From Sulfobacillus thermosulfidooxidans (GTDB lineage Bacteria; Bacillota; Sulfobacillia; Sulfobacillales; Sulfobacillaceae): a stretch of 64,000 nt of DNA. Made by a program: the position numbers and the translations under genes. The notes under the pieces are model-generated. The model searched no databases. It worked only from the letters and a program-made list of their open reading frames with translations, and had not been told where the DNA came from. The stretch lies in NCBI RefSeq assembly GCF_001280565.1, contig NZ_LGRO01000001.1, positions 2,790,001 through 2,854,000 of the forward strand, in the 5' to 3' direction. Positions 34,981 through 43,955 of the stretch are shown here, in pieces; the stretch's first letter is position 1; every line of letters starts with the position of its first letter.

Positions 34981-35853
34981 AATAAATGGACTTGCGTGAT
35001 ACCCAAAACTGCAGTCCGGTCAGGCCTAAAATGAGCACGAAGAATATCACAGCCTGTGAAGACGCCTCACCAAAGTGAAAATAATTAAACGCCGTTTCGT
35101 AAATCAGATAAGTCAGGGTCGTCGTGCCATTTAAGGGTCCTCCCCGTGTTAACGCATAGATCTGGGTGAACGTTTGAAAAGCATTAATGGTGTTAATGAC
35201 AATGACAAAGAGTGTTGTAGGCGACAATAAAGGCCAGGTGATATGCCAAAACTGGGCCCAGCCACTGGCACCGTCAACTTGAGCTGCTTCAAGCAATTCC
35301 CTGGGGATATTGGTCAAACCGGCTAAGAAGAGTAGCATGGTAAAGCCAAAACTAAACCAGATGGTGTAGATAATGACACTAATCAGCGCCAAAGTGGGTT
35401 CATTAACCCAGCCAATGTTATTAGGAAGACCAATGAGACCGAAAATTCGGTCGATTATTCCAACATTAGGCTGATACATCCACAACCAAACCGTCGAGGT
35501 GGCAACAACGGGCATGACATAAGGCAGAAAGAACAATGCGCGAAATAGCCCGACCGCGCGAATGCCTTGATATAACAACACCGCAAAAATAGTGACACAG
35601 CACTCCCGAGAATCACAACGCCTATCGCGAAGAGAAAGGTCACTTTCAGCGATTGCCAAAAAAGTCCCGTCTCAAATAATTGTTGGTACTGCGTGAGCCC
35701 GACGAAATGGGGATGGGTGCCATATGTGAAATGGAAAAAGCTATATCCAATGACGAGAAATAGCGGAATAATCCAAAACACGGTGAATACACTGAGTGAC
35801 GGTACCAGATACCAAAATCCTAGACGAGGCATATAAGACGCCTTGGCATTCAC
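34970..35853 (-). pseudogene. Sugar ABC transporter permease (MalF-like), frameshifted
   Basis: Two overlapping frames encode one permease of about 294 residues. The N-terminal frame (from 35853) reads MNAKASYMPRLGFWYLVPSL... and runs through three helices up to GSAVSLF. The C-terminal frame resumes at AVLLYQGIRAVGLFRALFFL and holds the EAA-type loop (LLEAAQVDGASGWAQFWHI). The break is at an A5 run (35585-35589; T5 in the coding strand); one extra T would restore the frame. A sequencing error, an inactive gene or slippage are all possible. It overlaps the GntR gene by four bases. Confidence 0.82.
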
Positions 35854-36590
35854 GGTTCTGACCTCTCTTTGAATTCTGTGTGTCGGGTGATGGTGTATGA
35901 AATGAAACCTTCCCGGTGATATCCCACACTATAGATGGCAGGGATTTGCGATTGTGTATAGGCCACCTGTTGGAGAAAGAGTACCGCTTCATGAGGCTCA
36001 ATGCCTAGTGCTTGAGCTGCTTCCTCACTACTGCGTTTGATCGAAATACGGGTTGTGGCATAGGCGATGACAATCCCTAACTGTGCTAATGCGGGCATCA
36101 TTTTGTCTGAAAAACCTGATAAATCGACGACGGTTGACCCGATGTGTGTCGGTAAATAATCGATTAAGAAAACAGCCGGTTCGCCGTCCGCGAGGACGGT
36201 GCGAGTGACCCGGTAACCGGATGTGGGTTGAGACAATGACAAGGCTTCTAAGACATGTTTGGGTAAATCTAAGGGTTGAATATGAATGTCAATGACTGAG
36301 GGTTCATATCCATTTTCGCGCACAATATCAGCTACGCTGTTCAGGATTTGCAATGAAGCATTCATAGTTCTGGGAGGACGACTCGCAAATGTGCCGACTC
36401 CATGCTTTCGAATCACCAAACCTTCTTGCTCGAGGGCACTGAGAGCAGAACGAATGGTGGGGCGACTCATGCCGAGTTGCTTGGCTAGTTGATCTTCCGA
36501 GGGCAATCGCTCCCCCGGCGCTGTCGCCATCAAGATTTCCTCAATGCTTTCCCGGGCGAGGCGTTGGCGGGGAATGAACCGACTGGTCAC
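35850..36590 (-). CDS. GntR-family regulator with UTRA domain
   Basis: The 246-residue protein from GTG 36590 (site GGGAGGA) has an N-terminal winged helix of the GntR/HutC type (ESIEEILMATAPGERLPSEDQLAKQ, MSRPTIRSALSALEQEGLV) and a C-terminal UTRA effector domain (V-x-D-I-H-I...FLIDYLPTH). UTRA domains bind a sugar or related ligand. It is the first gene of the ABC operon: its last bases overlap the permease start by ATGA. The palindrome at 36610-36626, upstream of the start, is its probable operator. Confidence 0.92.
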   Translation of the reverse strand: MTSRFIPRQRLARESIEEILMATAPGERLPSEDQLAKQLGMSRPTIRSALSALEQEGLVIRKHGVGTFASRPPRTMNASLQILNSVADIVRENGYEPSVIDIHIQPLDLPKHVLEALSLSQPTSGYRVTRTVLADGEPAVFLIDYLPTHIGSTVVDLSGFSDKMMPALAQLGIVIAYATTRISIKRSSEEAAQALGIEPHEAVLFLQQVAYTQSQIPAIYSVGYHREGFISYTITRHTEFKERSEP

Positions 36591-36609
36591 AATTCTTCCT
36601 CCCAAAGGT

Positions 36610-36626
36610 AAGACGTTTTACGTCTT
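36610..36626 (-). promoter_or_regulatory. Palindromic operator of the GntR/ABC operon
   Basis: AAGACGT-TTT-ACGTCTT is a perfect 7-bp inverted repeat with a 3-base spacer 20 bases upstream of the GntR start. This is the expected size and position of a GntR/HutC-type operator controlling the whole operon. Confidence 0.75.
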
Positions 36627-36803
36627 CAGATTATAGCAAGTTTTGTTGAAAATGGTGCAACAACATTTCTGTCAAATTCTACAAATGTTAGCTAGGATTT
36701 TTTCGGGCAGCATCGAGACAGTTTAAGAAATATGGGGATGGTTTATCAGGAACATGATAAAATCCCGACACGGGTGGATCATAAGCTCGACGCATGCCTC
36801 TTC

Positions 36804-37055
36804 TTAGGCGATGGCCAAGAGGGGATCAAGCGGGATATGTCACAAGTTCATGCCCCCGCCGATTTTCTCGACGAACTCGACAGTGGCCAGTCCCCGAGCG
36901 GTGCAGAACTGTTCCAACACCAACCGCGGGTTCTTTAAATCCGGTCGCTGGCTTTGGGTGCTGACGCGCCAATACGCTACGATCTTCCGCGTCCGGGGTG
37001 GCCGGGACTGCTGATGGCGGAAGGCCTGGATCTCTTTTGGGCATAGGGGAGCAAT
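36804..37055 (-). pseudogene. Decayed IS607-type serine recombinase (TnpA-like) fragment
   Basis: Read on the minus strand without regard to start, the frame from 37055 to 36843 gives KIVAYWRVSTQSQRPDLK (the Y-x-R-V-S active-site segment of serine recombinases), NPRLVLEQFCTARGLA, and EFVEKIGGGMNL, in the order seen in IS607-family TnpA. It is bounded by an in-frame TAG at the N-terminal side and TGA, then TAA, at the C-terminal side, and lacks the MerR-like head and most of the catalytic domain. It marks an old insertion in the gap between the flagellar blocks. Confidence 0.72.
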
Positions 37056-37446
37056 CTAGACTACAACTCCCCGAATTAATTTAGCATCACGGTACTCAAG
37101 CTCATCTGATGGTCATGTATCCAGGAGCTCACTTGCTGTCTGTCGCACTTCCTGCTTGGGCCGCGCATAAGGACTTTCACAATGAAATTTCCATAATCTC
37201 ATCCTTATTGTGGCCGGGACAATAAATTTGGCAGACGCTCCCGTGCAGAGGTTCGGATTATATTGCCAGGTATTTGGTGTTTGTGGTTTATCAGCACTTC
37301 AGACATTTTTCACCACTCTTAAGAATTAGCAAAGAGATTGCTTGTCGTGGTTATTTTCCCATGTGCCTCATGCAACAACATCTAATGGACACAAAACTTT
37401 TTTGAATAAAATCGTTCTTGTTATTTCCTGTCGAACCATGGAAATT

Positions 37447-37482
37447 TATATAATACCCCATGAAGTTAGGGGGATTAGGGCT
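37447..37482 (+). promoter_or_regulatory. Possible promoter of flagellar block 2
   Basis: TATAAT at 37449-37454 lies about 28 bases upstream of the fliO start; a TTGTTA at 37418 is too far (25 bases) to be a normal -35, so the call rests on the -10 element only. Confidence 0.3.
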
Positions 37483-37842
37483 GTGAATTCTGTTGGAGTC
37501 TTTTTAAATTTTCTCTGGGCGATGGCGTTAGTGGTCGCTTTGGCTTACTTTGCGGCCCGGCTATTAAAGAAAATTGGCTGGGGGCGGGTCAGTCAGGCCC
37601 ATTATCTTCAACAGATTGACTATCTGCCACTGGGTCCCAAAAGAGGGATTGCCCTCGTCCAAATTGCGGACAAGACAGTGGCTTTAGGTATTACCGAGCA
37701 AAACATTTCCTTACTGCTGGAAGTAGACGAAGAGGTTATTGCCCAGCAAGCCCCAGCAATTATTGCCATGCAAGAAACGACCTTATCGCAATTTGCGGAG
37801 GATTTGTGGCATAAGATTCGGCGTAACGAGGGAAAGTCATGA
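37483..37842 (+). CDS. fliO: Flagellar export protein FliO
   Basis: The protein has 119 residues from GTG 37483 (site AGGGGG). One N-terminal membrane helix (VGVFLNFLWAMALVVALAYFAARLL, residues 4-28 approximately) is followed by a soluble domain with QIDYLPLGPKRGIALVQI, the most conserved FliO segment, and an acidic tail. FliO assists FliP ring assembly. It overlaps fliP by four bases, so the order is fliO-fliP-fliQ-fliR-flhB-flhA. Confidence 0.85.
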   Translation: MNSVGVFLNFLWAMALVVALAYFAARLLKKIGWGRVSQAHYLQQIDYLPLGPKRGIALVQIADKTVALGITEQNISLLLEVDEEVIAQQAPAIIAMQETTLSQFAEDLWHKIRRNEGKS

Positions 37843-38603
37843 AAACACGCATCAAAAGAACGCTTTGGGTGCTGGCTACGGTCACCTTAGCCATTTCAAC
37901 GGGACCATTGGCTTTTGCTCAAGGTCCCCTGATTCCACAAATTTCAGTGAGCACCCACGGGGCAAGTTCGCCGTCTCAGGTCATTAGCATCCTAGCGCTT
38001 TTGACCCTGTTGTCGTTTCTACCCGCTATTTTGCTGACGATGACCGCGTTTACGCGGGTGATTACGGTATTGGCTTTTGTGCGCAGTGCTTTAGGACTCC
38101 AGCAGACTCCTCCTAATCAAGTGTTAATCGGCTTGGCTCTCTTTCTGACTTTTTTTATTATGGCCCCGACGTTTGGCCAAATTGATCACCAAGCCTTAAT
38201 CCCTTACTTACATGGACAAATTGGACTTAACCGGGCGGCCATCAAAGCTTTAGATCCTTTACGTGTGTTTATGTATCACCAAACTCGTCCCAGTGATTTG
38301 GCCCTATTTTTGCATCTAGACCATGTGCCGCCCCCAAAGAACCTGAGTCAGGTTCCCACGGTGGCCCTTATTCCGGCATTTATCATTTCCGAATTGAAAA
38401 CAGCCTTTGAAATTGGTGTGTATATTTTTATTCCTTTTATGATTGTCGATCTGGTGGTATCGACCGTGTTGATGTCGTTGGGAATGATGATGGTTCCGCC
38501 CACGTTAATTTCACTGCCATTGAAATTATTGTTATTCGTGTTAGCGAATGGATGGAATTTAGTGGTGCAGTCCTTGGTCATGTCCTTTCATGGGGTTAGG
38601 TAG
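37839..38603 (+). CDS. fliP: Flagellar export gate protein FliP
   Basis: The 254-residue protein has a cleavable signal peptide (residues 1-~25, ending near GPLAFAQGP), then four membrane helices. FliP signatures are present: L-L-T-M-T-A-F-T-R-V and QTPPNQVLIGLALFLTFF, plus FIPFMIVDLVVSTVLMSLGM and LIS-L-P-x-K-L. FliP with FliQ and FliR forms the export gate. GTG-free ATGA overlap with fliO. Confidence 0.96.
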   Translation: MKTRIKRTLWVLATVTLAISTGPLAFAQGPLIPQISVSTHGASSPSQVISILALLTLLSFLPAILLTMTAFTRVITVLAFVRSALGLQQTPPNQVLIGLALFLTFFIMAPTFGQIDHQALIPYLHGQIGLNRAAIKALDPLRVFMYHQTRPSDLALFLHLDHVPPPKNLSQVPTVALIPAFIISELKTAFEIGVYIFIPFMIVDLVVSTVLMSLGMMMVPPTLISLPLKLLLFVLANGWNLVVQSLVMSFHGVR

Positions 38604-38614
38604 GGGGGATATCG

Positions 38615-38887
38615 ATGTTTGACCATGCCATTGCCTTAAGCCAGTCGGCCATGATGACGACGGGGATTATTTTGGCGCCGATATTAATTGCCGCACTTGT
38701 CGTTGGTCTATTAGTCGGAATTTTTCAAGCGACCACGCAGATTCAAGAACTCACGCTGTCATTTATGCCCAAATTGATTGTTGTGGGAATCATGCTCTAT
38801 TTGGCAGGACCATGGTTTCTGAGACTTTTGGTGACCTTTACCCAAAATGATTTATCAACGTTTTGGCATGTGGCATATCTGCCCTAA
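38615..38887 (+). CDS. fliQ: Flagellar export gate protein FliQ
   Basis: The 90-residue protein has two membrane helices linked by the conserved turn G-I-F-Q-A-T-T-Q-I-Q-E, ending in a second hydrophobic stretch that carries PKLIVVG. It is the usual size for FliQ. It lies 12 bases after fliP and 55 before fliR. Confidence 0.95.
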   Translation: MFDHAIALSQSAMMTTGIILAPILIAALVVGLLVGIFQATTQIQELTLSFMPKLIVVGIMLYLAGPWFLRLLVTFTQNDLSTFWHVAYLP

Positions 38888-38941
38888 CATACGTACAGAG
38901 ACAAGGACAAAGGGGTCATAGGCAAGGTCTGTGAGAACGCA

Positions 38942-39718
38942 ATGACATTAACGGTGAGTGCTCAAACTTTAACCCAAGAATATTTTTTGATTGCGGCGCG
39001 CATTAGCGGCTTGGTTTTTAGCGCGCCCGTACTCAGTTCCGCCTACTTGCCGAGGATGCTCAAAGTGGCCATTATTATTATGCTCGCAGCCGTGCTGGCG
39101 CCGACCCTAAAAATTACAGTCATGCCCTCGTTATTGTGGACTCTGGGACTCGTGATTCAGTTTGCCATTGGGGTTTTAATTGGTCTGATTTTATCCCTAT
39201 TCCTTTCTGTTTTCGGTATGGCAGGACAGGTGGTCACCTACGAACTGGGCTTAGGGCTCGCCATTACCTCAAATCCTTCGTTGGATACGAGCGGGTCATT
39301 CCTATCTGAATGGCAAACGCTTTTGGCCTTATTCGTATTTGTGGGCTCAGGAGGTTTGGAATTGTCTGTCATTGCGCTCCATGCCTCGTTTCAGGCGATT
39401 GGTCTTAATGTTATAACCTTTCCTATCCCTGCCTTGTCCTTTGTGGTCGGATTGATGTCAAGCGCGTTGACCATGACGTTACTGGTGGCGTTCCCCTTGA
39501 TGTTAGCAGGGTTAGTGGTGAACATGGCTGTAGGAATTTTGTCACGCGCTTTTCCCCAAATGAACGCTTATTTCTTGTCTTTACCCGTTAATTTCGGGGT
39601 CAGTCTCCTGGTATTTGCGGCGATGATTCCTATATTAGTGGGTATCTTGCCAAACTTTTGGAATCATGCGTTTGTCGACGTGAGTCGGCTGTTGGCGATT
39701 TTGGAGGGAAAATCATGA
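38942..39718 (+). CDS. fliR: Flagellar export gate protein FliR
   Basis: The 258-residue protein has six to seven membrane helices with the FliR motifs ARISGLVFSAPVLSS, PRMLKVAIIIMLA, and A-G-Q-V-V-T-Y-E, and N-A-Y-F-L-S-L-P-V-N-F near the C-terminus. It completes the FliPQR gate. The ribosome binding site is weak. Its stop overlaps the flhB start (ATGA). Confidence 0.95.
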   Translation: MTLTVSAQTLTQEYFLIAARISGLVFSAPVLSSAYLPRMLKVAIIIMLAAVLAPTLKITVMPSLLWTLGLVIQFAIGVLIGLILSLFLSVFGMAGQVVTYELGLGLAITSNPSLDTSGSFLSEWQTLLALFVFVGSGGLELSVIALHASFQAIGLNVITFPIPALSFVVGLMSSALTMTLLVAFPLMLAGLVVNMAVGILSRAFPQMNAYFLSLPVNFGVSLLVFAAMIPILVGILPNFWNHAFVDVSRLLAILEGKS

Positions 39719-40812
39719 TGGTTTTGAGTCTTTACCTTCCTCGTCCTTATTTCGCGTCTGCTGGCGAAAAAAGTCAACAAGCCACTCCCCATAAAAAGCA
39801 GCAATTACAAAAACAGGGACAACACTGGAAAAGCCCAGATTTTCAGGCGGCCTTAGCTTTAGCCGTGGGTTTTGTCGTGATTCGTCACTATTTGCCATGG
39901 GCTGGAACCAGGTTAGGCGAGATGGAATCGACGGTACTGCAACTAGCCGAAAATCCGCAAGGGGCCATGGCTTCGGCATGGCTTTTAGCATTTTCGGTAA
40001 TGATCCGCATTCTATTACCCCTGACGCTTCCTTTACTTCTGGCGGGATTATTCGCTAGTAGTCTAGAAAAAGGCTTTAGACTGTCATTCAGCGCCCTTAA
40101 AGCGGATATGACCCGTTTGAACCCGGTTGAAGGACTCAAACGCATGTTTTCTCGAGATAGTGTTTGGCAGCTTTTTAAAGGTCTATTAAAAGTGGGAATC
40201 ATGGGGGCCTTAGCCGCCTGGGTTATTCGCCAACAATTGGCCAATTACGCGGGGCTCATGGTGGAATCCCTCGGTCAAGCGTTAAGTACGTCACTCAATA
40301 TGTTAAGTCAGGTCCTGTTAGTGATGTCCGTCGCCTTTTTCATCATTGGTGTCTTAGACATGGCTTATCAAGCCTATGCCTTTCAATTGAAAATTCGCAT
40401 GACCACCCAAGAGGTGCGGGATGAATTGAAAGAAACGGAAGGCAATCCCCAAGTTAAAGGCAAACGGCGGGAAATGGCGCGCCGCATTTGGCGTTCCGGG
40501 GTGCGGCAAGTGAAAAATGCACAAGTCGTCATCACCAACCCGACCCACTATGCCGTGGCATTGAAATGGGATGAGAAGATTATGCCGGCTCCCGTGGTGA
40601 TTGCCAAAGGGGCAGATGAAATGGCTTACAACATCCGCGAAATCGCTATCCGCCATGGGGTGCCGTTGGTGGAAAATCCTCCTCTGGCACGTTCACTTTA
40701 CGACGTGCCGATTGGCCATGTGATTTTAGAAGAACATTATCAGGCGGTGGCCGATATTTTGGCGTTTTTAATCCGGAAACGCCAGGCTCACCGCATGGAG
40801 AGGAGGCGTTAA
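39715..40812 (+). CDS. flhB: Flagellar export switch protein FlhB
   Basis: The protein has 365 residues from ATG 39715 (GGAGGG six bases before). The N-terminal segment is hydrophilic, then four membrane helices and a cytoplasmic domain with the autocleavage motif NPTH (VVITNPTHYAVALKW). FlhB interacts with FliK for the hook-to-filament switch. FlhB follows fliR and precedes flhA by three bases. Confidence 0.96.
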   Translation: MMVLSLYLPRPYFASAGEKSQQATPHKKQQLQKQGQHWKSPDFQAALALAVGFVVIRHYLPWAGTRLGEMESTVLQLAENPQGAMASAWLLAFSVMIRILLPLTLPLLLAGLFASSLEKGFRLSFSALKADMTRLNPVEGLKRMFSRDSVWQLFKGLLKVGIMGALAAWVIRQQLANYAGLMVESLGQALSTSLNMLSQVLLVMSVAFFIIGVLDMAYQAYAFQLKIRMTTQEVRDELKETEGNPQVKGKRREMARRIWRSGVRQVKNAQVVITNPTHYAVALKWDEKIMPAPVVIAKGADEMAYNIREIAIRHGVPLVENPPLARSLYDVPIGHVILEEHYQAVADILAFLIRKRQAHRMERRR

Positions 40813-40815
40813 TCC

Positions 40816-42852
40816 ATGGCCAAAAGTCGAGCGTTGTTAAAAGAAGCCTTCGTGCCGGTCGCTGCGGTCATTGCCATCTTAATGCTGGTGATTCCCATCC
40901 CTCCCTGGGCTCTTGATTTCTTTCTCATTATCAATATTGCTCTATCGATTGCAGTACTCGTGTCGACGATGTTTATTAATGAAGTGTTGGATTTGTCCGT
41001 GTTTCCTTCTCTTTTGCTCTTGACCACGTTATTCCGGTTGGCCCTTGAGGTGACGGCGACTCGCCTCATATTACTGTCAGGCGATCCCGGCTCGGTCATT
41101 CAGACCTTTGGCCGGCTCGTTGTGGGGAATAACGTGGTGGTCGGTATCATTATTTTCATCATTCTTATCGTCATCCAATTCATGGTCATTACTCGAGGGG
41201 CCGAAAGAGTGAGTGAAGTCGCTGCCCGGTTTACACTCGATGCCATGCCGGGGAAACAAATGGCCGTGGATGCGGAACTGAATGCCGGTTTAATTCGTGA
41301 GCAAGAGGCTAAAAAACGGCGTCAGGATATTGAGCGAGAGGCAGATTTTTACGGGGCCATGGATGGTGCCTCGAAATTTGTGCGCGGGGATGCCATCGCT
41401 GGAATCATCATCGTCTTTATCAATATTATCGGAGGCCTGATTATTGGTCTTTCGGAAAGACATTTAGCTATTGCTACCGCACTTAACACTTATACGATAT
41501 TAACGATTGGGGAAGGTATTACCACCCAAATTCCTGCGCTCTTATTATCCACCGCGACAGGAATTCTTGTCACCCGTTCGGGATCACAAGGGACCCTCAA
41601 CAAAGATGTCTTAAATCAGCTGACGCAATTGCCGCGGGTCTTATACATTGTCGCCATTGTGCTGTTTTTAATGGCCGCCTTAGGACTGCCGCCGTTTGTT
41701 CCGCTTTTGTTAGGATCTATAGCGTTTTATGGCGGATGGCAAATCGAACAGCGGCAAAAAGCACAAAAAGCTCAAGAAATTGCGCGGCAAAATCAGCAAA
41801 ATCAAGAATTGGCCAAGAAACCGGAAGCGGTCATGCAATTAATTGGCTTTGATGTGATTGAGCTCGAGGTCGGTGTGGGTTTGGTGCCCTTAGTCGGCGG
41901 CCAAGCCGGTCAAGACTTAAGAGACCGGATTATGGCGCTGAGACGGCAAATCACGGCCGAACTCGGCCTGGTTGTGCCCCCTGTCAGGGTCCGCGACAGT
42001 TTAGAACTCACCTTGAATCAATACCGCATCCGCATTCGGGGGGCGAGTGTCGCCACCTCTGAAGTCCGGCCCGATCGGTTTTTGGCAATGGGAGGCCAGG
42101 AACTTGGCATCGATGGCGCGATTCTCACCAAGGATCCGGTTTTTGGGCTGCCCGCCTATTGGATTCGTGAGGACGCCCGCGACCGGGCGGAATTGGCTGG
42201 AGCCACCGTCATTGATGCGGGATCGATTTTGGTGACACATTTAGCCGAAGTGATTCGTCACCACGCGCATGAAATTCTTGACCGTGAAGAAGTCAAGAAA
42301 CTGGTGGATTACGTTAAATTAACGCATCCTGTCGTTGTTTCCGAACTGATTCCTGATCTCCTGACACTGGGTGAAGTTGAACGTGTCTTAGCCAATTTAC
42401 TGAGGGAGAAAGTGTCCATTCGCGATATGCCGACCATTTTAGAAGCCTTGGCGGATGGAGCGAGGACGACACGGGATATCGATCTCTTAACCGAACAGGT
42501 AAGGCAGCAGCTATCCCGTCATATTACCGAACCGTTAATTAAGCAAGGATTTTTGCATGCGGTGGTGTTATCCCCGGCAATTGAGCAAGAAATGAAAGCG
42601 GCCTTAGAGCAAACCGACCGGGGGACTTATTTGAACCTCGATCCCACGATTGCCCAAAAAGTCGTAAATGCTCTCAATACCCAGCTTTCGAAGTTGCCGC
42701 AAGGCGTTCCCAAAGTGGTGATTTCATCACCCTATGTGCGCTTGTACTTTAAGCGTTTGACTGAACGGCTCTTTAAGGACTTGACCGTTTTGTCCTATGC
42801 CGAAATTCAAAGTGATGTCGGAATTAAGACAATGGGAGTGGTAGAAATATGA
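40816..42852 (+). CDS. flhA: Flagellar export protein FlhA
   Basis: The 678-residue protein has about eight N-terminal helices, the FHIPEP-type cytoplasmic signature region (R-x-A-E-x-A-A-R-F-T-L-D-A-M-P-G-K-Q near residue 150), and a ~330-residue C-terminal export domain (from about residue 350, LIGFDVIELEVGVGLVPL). It forms the nonameric export platform. GGAGGCG precedes the ATG. Its stop overlaps flhF by four bases. Confidence 0.96.
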   Translation: MAKSRALLKEAFVPVAAVIAILMLVIPIPPWALDFFLIINIALSIAVLVSTMFINEVLDLSVFPSLLLLTTLFRLALEVTATRLILLSGDPGSVIQTFGRLVVGNNVVVGIIIFIILIVIQFMVITRGAERVSEVAARFTLDAMPGKQMAVDAELNAGLIREQEAKKRRQDIEREADFYGAMDGASKFVRGDAIAGIIIVFINIIGGLIIGLSERHLAIATALNTYTILTIGEGITTQIPALLLSTATGILVTRSGSQGTLNKDVLNQLTQLPRVLYIVAIVLFLMAALGLPPFVPLLLGSIAFYGGWQIEQRQKAQKAQEIARQNQQNQELAKKPEAVMQLIGFDVIELEVGVGLVPLVGGQAGQDLRDRIMALRRQITAELGLVVPPVRVRDSLELTLNQYRIRIRGASVATSEVRPDRFLAMGGQELGIDGAILTKDPVFGLPAYWIREDARDRAELAGATVIDAGSILVTHLAEVIRHHAHEILDREEVKKLVDYVKLTHPVVVSELIPDLLTLGEVERVLANLLREKVSIRDMPTILEALADGARTTRDIDLLTEQVRQQLSRHITEPLIKQGFLHAVVLSPAIEQEMKAALEQTDRGTYLNLDPTIAQKVVNALNTQLSKLPQGVPKVVISSPYVRLYFKRLTERLFKDLTVLSYAEIQSDVGIKTMGVVEI

Positions 42853-43955
42853 TTGTGAAACGCTTTACGGGCCAAACTGTCGAAGAAGCCCTCATCCGGG
42901 CAAAATGGGAATTAGGCGATGAGGCCGTGCTATTATCTTCAGGTCCGGCCAAAGATCGCTGGTGGAAATTTTGGGAACGGGGTTATCAGGTGTTAGCAGC
43001 CACTGATTATCCTCTGCCCTCGTCAACAACGGCACCTGATCGCGTGCGGGACACCGAGAGTTCCCGGCCGGAAATTGCTGTAACCAGCACATCGTCCGAA
43101 CCAGAAATTCGTGATGAGCGGTTAGAAGAAATAATGGCTTTATTAACACAAATGGATAAAAAAATATCCCAGGTTAGTACGCCCCGTAAAGGCAAAGAAC
43201 ATCCGCTTTTTACGCATTTGTTATCGCTGGAAGTGGATGAGAAATGGGCGAGAGAATTAACGGGATTCCTGCCTAAGGGCGAAAAAGATGCGCAGTTAAG
43301 CAAGTTACTAGAGATTTTGAAAGAGCGTATTGTGCTCGCTCCTCCTCTAACTGGGGATACCCCACATATTGTCGTGTTTATTGGCCCGACAGGAGCCGGA
43401 AAAACCACGACGATTGCTAAGCTTGCTAGCAAATTGGGTTTAGAAGAGGGCAAGAGCGTTCTTCTGATCACGACAGACACCTTTCGGGTTGCAGCCTCCG
43501 AACAACTCCAGACCTTCGGCAGCATTTTAGATGTTCCCGTGGTGATTGCCAAACGACCTCAAGATGTTCCCAAGTTTATTCAAGATTATCCGGCCGATGT
43601 GGTCTTGATAGACACGCCCGGAAATAGCATTAGTGAACCGATGGGGATACGCTCGGGACTCAGTGTGGTGAAACATGCGAAAGCGACGGAAGTTCTCTTG
43701 TGCATGCCCGCAACCTATTCTCGTTCATTGTTTGTGGATACGGCGAAAAAACTGTCCCAAGATATTCCCGTCTCATTATGCTTAACCAAGGTCGATGAGG
43801 CCTTAGTTCCCGGTCCCATCCTTTCCGCTTTATTAGAGTTGAAAAAACCGGTGATGTATGTCACCACCGGTCAACAAGTTCCTCATGACATTGAAAGTGC
43901 CGAAGAAGGTCAGTTAATGTCGTGGTTGGTTAAAGGGGGCGCTTATCATGGCTGA
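42849..43955 (+). CDS. flhF: Flagellar biogenesis GTPase FlhF
   Basis: The 368-residue SRP-type GTPase has an N-terminal basic B domain (MIVKRFTGQTVEEAL, variable to ~residue 130), an N domain and the G domain with GPTGAGKTTTIAKLASKLG (P-loop), TTDTFRVAASEQL, D-T-P-G-N-S and L-T-K-V-D-E. It sets flagellar number or position together with FlhG. ATGA overlap with flhA and an 8-base overlap with flhG. Confidence 0.95.
   Translation: MIVKRFTGQTVEEALIRAKWELGDEAVLLSSGPAKDRWWKFWERGYQVLAATDYPLPSSTTAPDRVRDTESSRPEIAVTSTSSEPEIRDERLEEIMALLTQMDKKISQVSTPRKGKEHPLFTHLLSLEVDEKWARELTGFLPKGEKDAQLSKLLEILKERIVLAPPLTGDTPHIVVFIGPTGAGKTTTIAKLASKLGLEEGKSVLLITTDTFRVAASEQLQTFGSILDVPVVIAKRPQDVPKFIQDYPADVVLIDTPGNSISEPMGIRSGLSVVKHAKATEVLLCMPATYSRSLFVDTAKKLSQDIPVSLCLTKVDEALVPGPILSALLELKKPVMYVTTGQQVPHDIESAEEGQLMSWLVKGGAYHG

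Larger units (their letters stand above)
36627..37482. other. Junction between the ABC operon and fliO
   Basis: About 850 bases without an intact gene. Contains the decayed IS607-type recombinase (36804-37055) and, near the fliO end, an AT-rich promoter-like stretch with TATAAT at 37449-37454. Frames of 60-70 codons here on both strands have no ribosome binding site and overlap the recombinase remnant. Confidence 0.5.

Noticed and set aside
36732-37044. Small frames of ~70 codons on both strands in the fliO upstream region
   Set aside because: They lack ribosome binding sites and overlap the IS607-type remnant in other frames.
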